Positions 7,979-15,348 of a DNA stretch of 19,796 bases are shown piece after piece. A model generated the notes under the pieces. The model did not search any database. It was not told the origin of the DNA and saw only the letters and a program-made list of their open reading frames with translations. Made by a program: the position numbers and the translations under genes. Within the stretch, counting starts at the first letter, position 1, and every line of letters starts with the position of its first letter. The stretch is from Fredricksoniimonas sp964643325 (GTDB taxonomy: Bacteria; Omnitrophota; Gorgyraeia; Zapsychrales; Fredricksoniimonadaceae), in NCBI GenBank assembly GCA_964643325.1, contig CAZXSE010000016.1:1-19796 (forward strand). The letters are read 5' to 3'.

Positions 7979-10194
7979 GCCCTGAATTTTATCGAAACCT
8001 GACAAAAAGTTTTGGCTTTCTCGCGTTCGGCGTCCTTTTTAGCGTGATCGCGTTCGCTTCACTTGTCGAGATCAAGGACCTTGATCTGTGGCTTCACATC
8101 AAGATGGGGGAGATCATCACCTCCACCGGGAATGTTCCGGCGCAGGATGTCCTTTCCGGCACCATCGCGGGTAAGCCGTGGGTCAATCATGAGTGGCTGT
8201 TCCAGACCATTGTCTATTCGGTCAAGGCGGTCTTTGGCATGGACGGATTGCTTTATATGCAGGCCGCTCTGGTCGTGCTGACATTCCTGCTGCTGTTGCT
8301 TTGGACATATCGCGGTGACCGGCAGCTGGTCATCCTGCCGCTCTTGTTCTTTGTGTTTCAGGTCTATCAGACGCGGTTCACGGTCCGGCCGGATATTTTC
8401 AGCGTCCTTTATTTCATACTTTTTCTGATGGTCCTTTTTACATCCATGGAGAAGCGCTGGTCACTGTTCGCGCTGATGGCCCTCGAGATCCTGTGGACGA
8501 ACATGCACGGGTATTTCTTCTGGGGGCCGGCCCTGGTCGGGGTCTTTATCCTCGCAGAGACCGTCCGGCGTGTGGCGCCGCTTCCCGCGGGATGGAAAGA
8601 GGGCCTGTTATCGGATGAAGCGTACCGCCGGACATTGATCGCCCTGGTGCTTGTACTGGCATGCACGATCGCCAATCCCTTGATGCTCGAGGGCGCCTTG
8701 TATCCTTTTCGGGTGATGTTCTCTTTGTCGGGAGATAACAGGATATTCTTCAAGTTCATCACGGAATTGCAGCCGTCCGTTGAATGGCCGAAGTTCTTCG
8801 AGTTTTCCAGCCAGGCCCAGTTCAAGACGCTGATCATTGTGTCCGCGATCAGCTTTCTCTTGAATATCCGGCGCGTTCATGTGGGATGGCTGCTGGTCTG
8901 GGCCGTGGTGCTTGTTTTTGCGGCAGCCGCGGTGCGCAACATGATCTATTTTGCGGTCGTTGCCTATCTTGCGACCTTGTTCAATATCGCGCACCTGGAC
9001 CTGAGGCGGTTCTTGCCGGTCAGGTTCATTGCCGGGCCTTTTGAGCATGTGACAGGCTGGCTGGCGAAGATCGCTTTTATTGTTTTTTTGCTGAACTGCG
9101 GCGGCGATATGGCGCAGTACGGCTACTACGACTTCAATAAATATGAACGCAAGAGCGAGTTCCTGGGGGTTGCTCAGCGCATGTTCCCGTCGGGGGCGGT
9201 GGATTTTTTGCTGGAGGAGCACATTACGGGGCCGGTGTTCAATGATTTTAATACCGGCGCTTATCTTGTTGGCCGGGCATATCCCGGGATCAGGGTCTTT
9301 ATTGACGGGCGCACGGAAGTGTACGGGGCGAAGTTCTTTGAAGTGTACCGCAAGATATGGGAAGAAGGCGACGCCCAGACTTTTGATGAAGCAGCGGCGC
9401 AGTATGATCTGAAGGCGGTCGTGATAGGCGCGGCTTATTCGCGCCCGCCGGCGGGGATCATGAAGCAGCTTATTAAAAGGACGGACTGGAGGCTGGTGTA
9501 TTTCGGGCATGACGGCCTTGTCTTTTTGCGCGACATCCCGGCGCATAAGGATATCATCCGCCGCCGCGCGATCGATCTTAAGAAATGGGCCCCTCCGGTA
9601 TCGGATGTGCGCCGGTTGGGGTCTGCGCGTGTTGCGCCTTACAGAGAGACGAATCGCGCGGTCATGCTGATGGATATGGGTTTTGACGACCAGGCCCTGG
9701 CCGAGGCGGACGCAGCCTTGGCGGTCGCTCCGGAAAACTTGGATGCGTATAAAGTGAAGGCGCTTGTTCATGAAAAGCGCAAAGACCATGCGCGGGCATT
9801 CACGAATTTTCGGCTGGCCCTGTTGCAATCGACGGGCGATGTAAGATTGCGGCGCGGTATGGCCTTGGCCCTGGTGAACCTGGGCGACCATGAACGCGCG
9901 CTTGAGCAGGCCGACCGGCTTGACGAGGCTGCGGGAGATCCCGCGGGGCCCTTCATCCGGGCTTGCGTGCTGGTGAAAAAGAAGCAATATGAAAAAGCTT
10001 ATGATATATTAGTGCAACAGGTCTTTAAGGCCGGGCATGCGTCCAGGGACCTTGTTGCGGCCGGCGACCTTTATATGGAAGAAAAGGCATATGCGTGGGC
10101 AGCCAAGGCGTATGCGCTCGCGCTCAGGAAAGATATCAAGGACCAGGATCTCGTCAAGAAACTTAAAGAAGCAAAGGAGAGGTTGGCGCAATGA
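7975..10194 (+). CDS. Polytopic membrane protein with C-terminal TPR domain, glycosyltransferase-39-like
   Basis: 739-residue protein. The first 390 residues or so hold about ten hydrophobic helices. Before the second helix lies DLDLWLHIKMGEIITSTG (near 35-52) and GKPWVNHEWLFQ (near 66-77), motifs that I associate with large membrane proteins distantly related to PMT/GT39 glycosyltransferases, where an acidic residue sits in the first loop. A soluble block with FNTGAYLVG and VFIDGRTEVYG (near 420-451) is shared by the same group. The last 180 residues look like four or five tetratricopeptide repeats (alternating helices with A..P.N..AY, Y.KAY and A..AYALAL patterns), a protein-interaction scaffold. 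No enzymatic activity can be proved from sequence. It overlaps the ABC ATPase by four bases (ATGA) and glgC by four, so it is translated as part of the same operon. Confidence 0.72.
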   Translation: MSPEFYRNLTKSFGFLAFGVLFSVIAFASLVEIKDLDLWLHIKMGEIITSTGNVPAQDVLSGTIAGKPWVNHEWLFQTIVYSVKAVFGMDGLLYMQAALVVLTFLLLLLWTYRGDRQLVILPLLFFVFQVYQTRFTVRPDIFSVLYFILFLMVLFTSMEKRWSLFALMALEILWTNMHGYFFWGPALVGVFILAETVRRVAPLPAGWKEGLLSDEAYRRTLIALVLVLACTIANPLMLEGALYPFRVMFSLSGDNRIFFKFITELQPSVEWPKFFEFSSQAQFKTLIIVSAISFLLNIRRVHVGWLLVWAVVLVFAAAAVRNMIYFAVVAYLATLFNIAHLDLRRFLPVRFIAGPFEHVTGWLAKIAFIVFLLNCGGDMAQYGYYDFNKYERKSEFLGVAQRMFPSGAVDFLLEEHITGPVFNDFNTGAYLVGRAYPGIRVFIDGRTEVYGAKFFEVYRKIWEEGDAQTFDEAAAQYDLKAVVIGAAYSRPPAGIMKQLIKRTDWRLVYFGHDGLVFLRDIPAHKDIIRRRAIDLKKWAPPVSDVRRLGSARVAPYRETNRAVMLMDMGFDDQALAEADAALAVAPENLDAYKVKALVHEKRKDHARAFTNFRLALLQSTGDVRLRRGMALALVNLGDHERALEQADRLDEAAGDPAGPFIRACVLVKKKQYEKAYDILVQQVFKAGHASRDLVAAGDLYMEEKAYAWAAKAYALALRKDIKDQDLVKKLKEAKERLAQ

Positions 10195-11087
10195 AAGGAC
10201 AGGTCATGGCAAGGAGCGTACTGACGTTCATTCTGGCCGGCGGTAAAGGCGAACGGCTCAATCCGCTGACGCGCGACAGGGCCAAACCGGCAGTTCCTTT
10301 CGGCGGGATCTATCGCATTATCGATTTTACGCTCTCTAACTGCATCAATTCGGGCCTGCGCCGCATCTTCGTTCTGATCCAGTACAAGTCATTTTCTTTG
10401 CAGAAGCATATTCTTGCCGGGTGGGACGTTGTTTCGTCGCAGTTGGGCGAGTTCATTGACCCCATTCCCGCGCAGCAGCGCCTCGGAGAGGACTGGTATA
10501 AAGGGACAGCGGATGCGATCTATCAGAACATTTACGCGATCCATGATCATGGTGCTGAGCTTGTTCTTATCCTGGCGGGCGACCATTTGTACAAGATGGA
10601 TTATCAAAAGATGATCGAGGCGCATTTGGCCAATCAGGCGGACGTTTCGGTCTCGTGCATCAAGATGCCCAAGGAAGAATCAGTCCATTTTGGTGTGATC
10701 GAAGCGGACAAGAAGAATTTTATTTGCGGGTTCCAGGANNNNNNNNNNNNNNNNNNNNNNNNNNNNNNNNNNNNNNNNNNNNNNNNNNNNNNNNNNNNNN
10801 NNNNNNNNNNNNNNNNNNNNNNNNNNNNNNNNNNNNNNGAACGCTCGGTCCTTTCCGCCCAGGTCGTTGTCCGCAAGAATGCCGTTGTTGAGGATTCCGT
10901 GCTGATGGAAGGTGTTGTTGTTGGCGAAGGAGCGCAGCTGAAGCATGCTATTGTTGACAAGCAGGTGGCGATCCCCGCGGGCGAGAAGATCGGCCATGAC
11001 CTTGAGCTTGACCGCACGCGTTTTGCGGTCACGGCATCAGGCATTGTCATCGTTGCGAAAAAGACGGCCATTCCCGAATTGAGTTAA
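10191..11087 (+). CDS. glgC: Glucose-1-phosphate adenylyltransferase, interrupted by an assembly gap
   Basis: Makes ADP-glucose from glucose 1-phosphate and ATP, the committed step of bacterial glycogen synthesis. The N-terminal half (about 182 codons) has the nucleotide loop LAGGKGERLNPLTRDRAKPA, then VPFGGIYRIIDFTLSNCINSG, GTADAIYQN and AGDHLYKMDY. The C-terminal 82 codons after the gap show the left-handed beta-helix repeats and end with RFAVTASGIVIVAK, as in GlgC. Full GlgC is about 410-430 residues, so roughly 150 are missing, far more than 100 N would encode; the gap length is a placeholder. The ATG at 10191 overlaps the previous stop and has AAGGAGAGG at 10174-10182; ATG 10206, with AAAGGA six bases upstream, is a real alternative that removes five residues. 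I do not consider it a pseudogene. Confidence 0.9.
   Translation: MKGQVMARSVLTFILAGGKGERLNPLTRDRAKPAVPFGGIYRIIDFTLSNCINSGLRRIFVLIQYKSFSLQKHILAGWDVVSSQLGEFIDPIPAQQRLGEDWYKGTADAIYQNIYAIHDHGAELVLILAGDHLYKMDYQKMIEAHLANQADVSVSCIKMPKEESVHFGVIEADKKNFICGFQXXXXXXXXXXXXXXXXXXXXXXXXXXXXXXXXXXERSVLSAQVVVRKNAVVEDSVLMEGVVVGEGAQLKHAIVDKQVAIPAGEKIGHDLELDRTRFAVTASGIVIVAKKTAIPELS
10739..10838. other. Assembly gap of 100 N inside glgC
   Basis: A run of exactly 100 undetermined bases, the default length many scaffolders use for a gap of unknown size. Both flanks encode GlgC in compatible order and orientation, so the join is sound, but comparison with the family suggests about 450-470 bases are missing. Confidence 0.97.
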
Positions 11088-11099
11088 GCAGAGATCGCA

Positions 11100-11141
11100 G
11101 GGCAGAAGGGGTGCTAAAGGTTGATAGCACCCCTTCTGCCC
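11100..11141 (+). terminator. 17-bp perfect hairpin after glgC, no U-tract
   Basis: Arms 11100-11116 and 11125-11141 are exactly complementary over 17 bases, around an eight-base loop (AAGGTTGA). It starts 13 bases after the glgC stop, where an operon terminator would be expected. The bases after it (TCACGACC) contain no run of T, so it is not a classical intrinsic terminator. It could act as a U-less terminator, protect the mRNA 3' end, or serve with Rho. Confidence 0.6.
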
Positions 11142-11145
11142 TCAC

Positions 11146-11165
11146 GACCGATGTCAAGATCGGTC
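11146..11165. repeat. Small inverted repeat following the long hairpin
   Basis: GACCGAT (11146-11152) and ATCGGTC (11159-11165) form a perfect 7-bp stem with a six-base loop, four bases after the 17-bp hairpin. It may be a second element of the same termination or mRNA 3'-end structure. No T-run follows. Confidence 0.5.
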
Positions 11166-11267
11166 AGCTGTGCTTGTAAATGTAAGAAGACTGCAGCGCT
11201 TGTTCACAGGACGTATAAAACATTTCTCCTTGTCATTATCCCGCCTTGAAAAATTCCCATTCATCTG

Positions 11268-11308
11268 TTGACAGCTGCCTTTCTTGCCGATAAATTAAGT
11301 TGTATAAT
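11268..11308 (+). promoter_or_regulatory. Candidate promoter for the HTH-smc unit
   Basis: A perfect TTGACA at 11268-11273 is followed after 17 bases by TAAATT (11291-11296, 4 of 6 matches). A perfect TATAAT lies at 11303-11308 but is 29 bases from the TTGACA, with no good -35 box at 16-18 bases. Either pairing would start transcription 55-75 bases ahead of the HTH gene. The surrounding 289-base gap between glgC and the HTH gene is AT-richer than the coding DNA. Confidence 0.5.
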
Positions 11309-11333
11309 CACAACATTTTGTATGACGCATGTC

Positions 11334-11352
11334 CAGCATATTCAATATGTTG
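11334..11352. promoter_or_regulatory. Dyad ahead of the HTH gene, possible operator
   Basis: CATATT-C-AATATG at 11337-11349 is a perfect 6-base dyad about one base; pairing extends outward to 11334-11352 with one G-T. It lies between the candidate promoter and the ribosome binding site, a natural position for an operator. No protein assignment is possible. Confidence 0.35.
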
Positions 11353-11376
11353 TAAGTTCATCCAAGGGAGGGCCGT

Positions 11377-11589
11377 ATGGAGCAGTTCGGGCATTTGATG
11401 ACCATCGATGAGGTGGCGGATTATTTGCGTGTCAAGAAGCGCACGGTCTATGACTGGGTGAAGAAAGAAAAGATCCCGGCGGTCAAAGTCGTCGGATTGT
11501 GGCGCTTTCGCAAGGACCGCATCGACCAGTGGATGGACGACGAGCCTGAGGCGCAGCGTATTCCGGAAGTCCAAACTGCTCTTGACTAA
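11377..11589 (+). CDS. Small helix-turn-helix DNA-binding protein (excisionase/HTH_17 type)
   Basis: A 70-residue protein that is essentially one winged-helix HTH_17 domain. The sequence MTIDEVADYLRVKKRTVYDW (residues 8-27) forms the HTH, with KKEKIPAVKVVGLWRFRKDR making the beta-wing and IDQWMDD the closing helix; this is the MerR/excisionase-like fold found in many small bacterial regulators and in phage Xis proteins. AGGGAGG at 11365-11371 gives a strong ribosome binding site five bases before the ATG. smc starts 80 bases downstream on the same strand with no terminator between, so the two may be co-transcribed. No integrase or other phage gene lies nearby, so a chromosomal regulator or nucleoid role is more likely than excision. 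Targets are unknown. Confidence 0.8.
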   Translation: MEQFGHLMTIDEVADYLRVKKRTVYDWVKKEKIPAVKVVGLWRFRKDRIDQWMDDEPEAQRIPEVQTALD

Positions 11590-11669
11590 GGTCTTGCGGC
11601 CCGGCGGATATTGCCGCGGCGTCAGGATAAGCGCGCGATAACAAGTTCTGATCAATGGAGTCAAGGTCC

Positions 11670-14600
11670 ATGTATTTCAAGAAACTTGAGATATTCGGTT
11701 TCAAGTCGTTCGCCGAGAAGACGACGCTTTATTTCGAGCCCGGCATCACGGCCATTGTCGGCCCCAACGGCTGCGGCAAGAGCAATGTGTTTGACGCCAT
11801 CCGCTGGGTTTTGGGCGAGCAGAGCGTCCGGCAGCTGCGCGGCGGCGCCATGGAAGATGTCATCTTCAACGGCACCGATGCCAAGCTGGCGTTGGGCTTC
11901 GCCGAGGTGAGTGTTACCTTCGAGAATTCCAAGCGCATTCTTCCCGTCGATCATGATGAGGTGACCATCACGCGCCGCCTGTTCCGTTCGGGCGAGAGCG
12001 AGTACCTTATCAACAAGGAGCCTTCACGCCTCAAGGATATTGTCGAGGCGTTCATGGGCACCGGGGTCGGCGCCGAGTCCTATTCGCTTGTCCAGCAGGG
12101 TAAGGTCGATCTGGTGGTGAGCGCGAAGCCCGACGACCGCAGGGTCCTTTTCGATGAGGCTTCCGGCATCACCAAGTACAAGGCCAAGAAGCGCGAGGCC
12201 ATGAACAAGCTCAAGGAAACGGATGACAATCTGATCCGCCTGAATGATATTGTCGTCGAGGTTAAGCGCCAGATCGGGTCTTTGGAGCGTCAGGCCCAGA
12301 AAGCCCGGCGTTATAAGGAAGAATTCGAGAAACTTAAAAGCCTTGAACAGGTTTATTCGCTTTTCCAGATCGACGCCGTGAGCCGTGAACGCGGCGGCAT
12401 CCGTGACGCGATCGATGCCCGTAAAGCTTCTGAAGAGGCGATGGAGCGCGAGCTGACGGAGTTCCGCGAGATCGTCGAGCGCGAGGCCGTGGCGCTCGAG
12501 GACCTGCAGCAGAAGGTGCAGGAGGTCCGCGCGCATGACATGAAGCTGGAGAACCAGATCGAGCTGGGCAACCGCCAGATCGGTTTCAATGAAGAGCGCC
12601 TGGAGAACCTGGCGCAGAATGAGCAGCGCGTGGCCGAACAGAAAGAGCAGCTCGTCGAGAAATGCCGCCTTGAACAGGTGAAGATCGCCGAGCTCGAGAA
12701 GATGCTGGCTGATTTTGCCGTGGAGTTCACAGCGGCGGCCGCGGACCTCGAGGGGAAGCGTTCGGCTGCAGGGGCCATTACGGCCATGATCCAGGAATAT
12801 GAGAAGGCCCTTGCCCTTGATGAGACAAATATCCATGAGATGACCGTCCGCCTGGAGGCCATGCGCGCCCAGCTGACCGAGGTTATGAAAGAGCGTGAAG
12901 GGTATCTGGCGCGCCGCCGGCATCTGGATGCCGAGCAGTCCAAGGTTTCGTCCGAGCGTGTTGAGATCGAACGCAAGCTTGACGGCCTGGCGCAGGGCAT
13001 GCGCGAGATCATGGCGCGGCGGCAGTCGCTCTTGGATTCACTGGGCGGCGAGAAAGCCGCGCTGGCCGCGACCCAGCAGGAGCTTGCCGGCGTCAACGCG
13101 TCGATAGACGGCTTGGAGCGCAAGAAGCTTTTTCTGATCTCGCAGAAGGAATTCATTGAGAAATTGCATGTGCAGTACCAGGACATGCCGGACCCGGTGG
13201 TCGCGGGCAGGTTCTTTTCGCCCATACCCCCGTCGGAAAGGCACACCGGATTCATTGGCAAGCTCAAAAGTTTCCATCAGGTGCCCCTGGAGCGGCAGGA
13301 CGACCTGCGCAAGCACCTTGAAGGCATGGATGCTTCCGGATTGTATGAGATCATTTGCGAGACGAAGTTCGTTGAACTTGATCCGCAGGCGATCGGCACC
13401 GAGATCGCGGCCATTGATGCCGAGCTGGCGGGGCTGTTCGTTGAGCGCGACGGTAAGATATCGCTGATCAGCGAACGGGCGCGTACGGTCGAGCATCTGG
13501 CCCAGGAAGTTCACGCGGAAGACCGGCGCCTGTCGGTTTGCGAAGCGCAGCACGGGGATATCGGTGCCGCCGCGCAGAAGATCGCGCAGGAATTGAACGT
13601 TGTCGATCACGAGATCCATGAAGCGGACGCGGGCCTGGCGCGGCTTAACGAGCAGGAAGGGCGGCTGACCGGTGAAACGGGTGTTCTCGACGGAGATATT
13701 CGCAGCGCCGAGGCGTCCTCAAAGGCGCGGGAAGAGTCCCTGGCGTTCAAGCGCATGGAACGCGAGGATGCGGCCGTGGCGCTGGCGCAGATGGAGTCGG
13801 GCATCAATGCCATGAAGGAGCGCGAGCAGTCCTGGAGCGCCAACCTTGAGATGTTCACAACGACCCTTAACGGTCATCTTGACGAGATCAACCGTTTGGC
13901 CGAGGAGGCGTCATCGTTCGGCGCGCGCCGCGCCCAGTTGCACGAGGATATCGCCCGGCTGGAGGCGTCGACCGCGGAATTGCGCGCGGATAAGGACGGG
14001 CTTAAGGATGTCCAGAGCCGCCTTGAGTCGGAAGAAAAGGATGTTTCCCAGCGTATCAACAGCTTGCGCGCCCAGATCGCGGGCATTGAGAAGGAACTGG
14101 CCAGCGGCCGTGACAGCGCCCATGCGATGGCCATGCGCGCCCAGCAGCTTGATCACCAGGAGCAGTCCGTTAGAGAGCGCATGCTGCAAAAATACAATAT
14201 TGACCTGGCCGCGATGCCCGCACCCGAGGTTGTTGAGGGGCCGGCCCTGGATGCCGATGCCCTGAAAGCCGAGATCGATGTGCTGGCCAAGCGCTGCGAT
14301 TCTTTCGGCGGGGTCAATCTCATGGCTATTGAGGAATTCGAAGAGCTTAAAGGGCGGTTCCAGTACCTGACGAAGCAGCAGGCCGACCTTCTGGAAGCCA
14401 AGACATCGCTCGAGCAGACCATTCGCAAGATCAACAAGACCACGCGCGAACTCTTTGTGGATACGTTCACCAAGGTCAATGAACAGTTCCGTGAGTATTT
14501 CAAGGTCCTGTTCAATGGCGGCGACGCGGAGCTGGTGCTTCTTGATCCCGAGAACGCGCTGGAATCCGGCATTGACATCATTGCGCGGCCTCCGGGCAAG

Positions 14601-15029
14601 AAGCTCCAGAACATCAGCCTTCTTTCCGGCGGAGAGAAGACCATGACGGCCATTGCCCTGATCTTCGCGGTCTTCCGCGTTAATCCGAGCCCGTTCTGCG
14701 TTCTCGACGAGATCGACGCGGCGCTCGATGAGGCGAATGTGGACCGTTTCTCCGCGGTCCTCAAAGAGTTCGCCAGGATCTCGCAGTTCATTGTCATCAC
14801 GCATAATAAAAAGACCATGAAGCACGCCAATGTCATGTATGGCGTGACCATGCAGCAGCGCGGCATTTCCAAGGTTGTTTCCGTCAAGTTCGGGGAACAG
14901 CAGATCCCTGCGGTGGAATCAACAGGATCGGAGCAGGCGTCCCAGCAGGCGCCGCAAGAGGCGCCCGTTCAGCAGGCACCAGCCGAGGCGTCAGCCGAAA
15001 CGCCAGCCGAGGAGCTGGCCGGAGTTTGA
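11670..15029 (+). CDS. smc: Chromosome segregation ATPase SMC with atypical hinge
   Basis: Core subunit of bacterial condensin, which organises and segregates the chromosome. Of 1119 residues, the N-terminal head starts YFKKLEIFGFKSFAEKT and has Walker A GPNGCGKSN at 31-39 and an SYSLVQQGKVD stretch. The C-terminal head has FGGVNLMAIEEFEEL, the signature LLSGGEKTMTAIALIFA near 982-998, and Walker B FCVLDEIDAALDEANV near 1009-1024. Long charged coiled coils lie between. The middle (about 505-575), where the doughnut-shaped hinge of about 120-150 residues should be, is only about 70 residues of non-coil sequence, with none of the Gly-rich hinge motifs that I recognise and no CxxC zinc hook. After the head is a 40-residue tail rich in Gln, Ala, Pro and Glu. 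ATG 11670 is chosen over 11655 by homology of the first strand; GGAG lies nine bases upstream. Confidence 0.92.
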   Translation: MYFKKLEIFGFKSFAEKTTLYFEPGITAIVGPNGCGKSNVFDAIRWVLGEQSVRQLRGGAMEDVIFNGTDAKLALGFAEVSVTFENSKRILPVDHDEVTITRRLFRSGESEYLINKEPSRLKDIVEAFMGTGVGAESYSLVQQGKVDLVVSAKPDDRRVLFDEASGITKYKAKKREAMNKLKETDDNLIRLNDIVVEVKRQIGSLERQAQKARRYKEEFEKLKSLEQVYSLFQIDAVSRERGGIRDAIDARKASEEAMERELTEFREIVEREAVALEDLQQKVQEVRAHDMKLENQIELGNRQIGFNEERLENLAQNEQRVAEQKEQLVEKCRLEQVKIAELEKMLADFAVEFTAAAADLEGKRSAAGAITAMIQEYEKALALDETNIHEMTVRLEAMRAQLTEVMKEREGYLARRRHLDAEQSKVSSERVEIERKLDGLAQGMREIMARRQSLLDSLGGEKAALAATQQELAGVNASIDGLERKKLFLISQKEFIEKLHVQYQDMPDPVVAGRFFSPIPPSERHTGFIGKLKSFHQVPLERQDDLRKHLEGMDASGLYEIICETKFVELDPQAIGTEIAAIDAELAGLFVERDGKISLISERARTVEHLAQEVHAEDRRLSVCEAQHGDIGAAAQKIAQELNVVDHEIHEADAGLARLNEQEGRLTGETGVLDGDIRSAEASSKAREESLAFKRMEREDAAVALAQMESGINAMKEREQSWSANLEMFTTTLNGHLDEINRLAEEASSFGARRAQLHEDIARLEASTAELRADKDGLKDVQSRLESEEKDVSQRINSLRAQIAGIEKELASGRDSAHAMAMRAQQLDHQEQSVRERMLQKYNIDLAAMPAPEVVEGPALDADALKAEIDVLAKRCDSFGGVNLMAIEEFEELKGRFQYLTKQQADLLEAKTSLEQTIRKINKTTRELFVDTFTKVNEQFREYFKVLFNGGDAELVLLDPENALESGIDIIARPPGKKLQNISLLSGGEKTMTAIALIFAVFRVNPSPFCVLDEIDAALDEANVDRFSAVLKEFARISQFIVITHNKKTMKHANVMYGVTMQQRGISKVVSVKFGEQQIPAVESTGSEQASQQAPQEAPVQQAPAEASAETPAEELAGV

Positions 15030-15092
15030 CATTGTTCCGGCGATTTTAAGAAAACGTTTCCAATAATTATTCTAGAAGTTCATAAGTATCAT

Positions 15093-15123
15093 AAGGCCAT
15101 AGACTTGCGTCTATGGCCTTTTT
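15093..15123 (+). terminator. Intrinsic terminator after smc
   Basis: Arms 15093-15104 and 15109-15120 pair perfectly over 12 bp around the loop TTGC, and five T (15119-15123) overlap and follow the stem. It lies 64 bases after the smc stop and closes that transcription unit. Confidence 0.88.
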
Positions 15124-15134
15124 ACTGCCTGACC

Positions 15135-15162
15135 TTGAAAAGCGTGTATGGGATGGTATACT
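15135..15162 (+). promoter_or_regulatory. Promoter P1 of the cvpA-dnaG-rpoD operon
   Basis: TTGAAA (15135-15140), a 16-base spacer and TATACT (15157-15162), with TGG immediately before the -10 forming an extended -10 element. Expected transcription start is near 15169, giving a leader of about 180 bases. It lies just downstream of the smc terminator. Confidence 0.7.
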
Positions 15163-15266
15163 TTACCGCGTCCATCATTTTCATTATTGTTCATCAAGGC
15201 AAGGCGTTGGCATCGAACGTCTTTTATATTTATTTATACTGATCTTTGGGGTATGGCCGGGATTTC

Positions 15267-15296
15267 TTGACACTTTAAAAAACCGTGTGTTATACT
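15267..15296 (+). promoter_or_regulatory. Promoter P2 of the cvpA-dnaG-rpoD operon
   Basis: A perfect TTGACA (15267-15272), an 18-base spacer and TATACT (15291-15296), again with an extended -10 (TGT before the box). The start would be near 15303, about 46 bases ahead of cvpA. The 319-base gap between smc and cvpA (15030-15348) holds only the terminator and these two promoters as far as I can see. Confidence 0.75.
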
Positions 15297-15348
15297 TCAA
15301 GGCTCCTGAGCAGGCATTTAACTTATTCTAATATAAGGTGTTGACCGC

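Noticed and set aside
8608..9987. 459-codon open frame on the minus strand
   Set aside because: Lies entirely inside the membrane/TPR gene, has low-complexity basic composition and no domain; a consequence of the GC-rich codon pattern on the other strand.
10191..11087. glgC as a pseudogene
   Set aside because: The only interruption is the N run; both flanks are intact and collinear with the family.
11377..11589. Phage excisionase marking a prophage
   Set aside because: No integrase, attachment repeats or phage genes are nearby; neighbours are core chromosomal genes.
11590..11669. GC-rich hairpin (GCGG/CCGC) between the HTH gene and smc
   Set aside because: Only a 4-bp stem, expected by chance in GC-rich DNA.
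15113..15331. 72-codon open frame between smc and cvpA
   Set aside because: Its start lies inside the smc terminator stem, it has no ribosome binding site or family resemblance, and two good promoters run through it.
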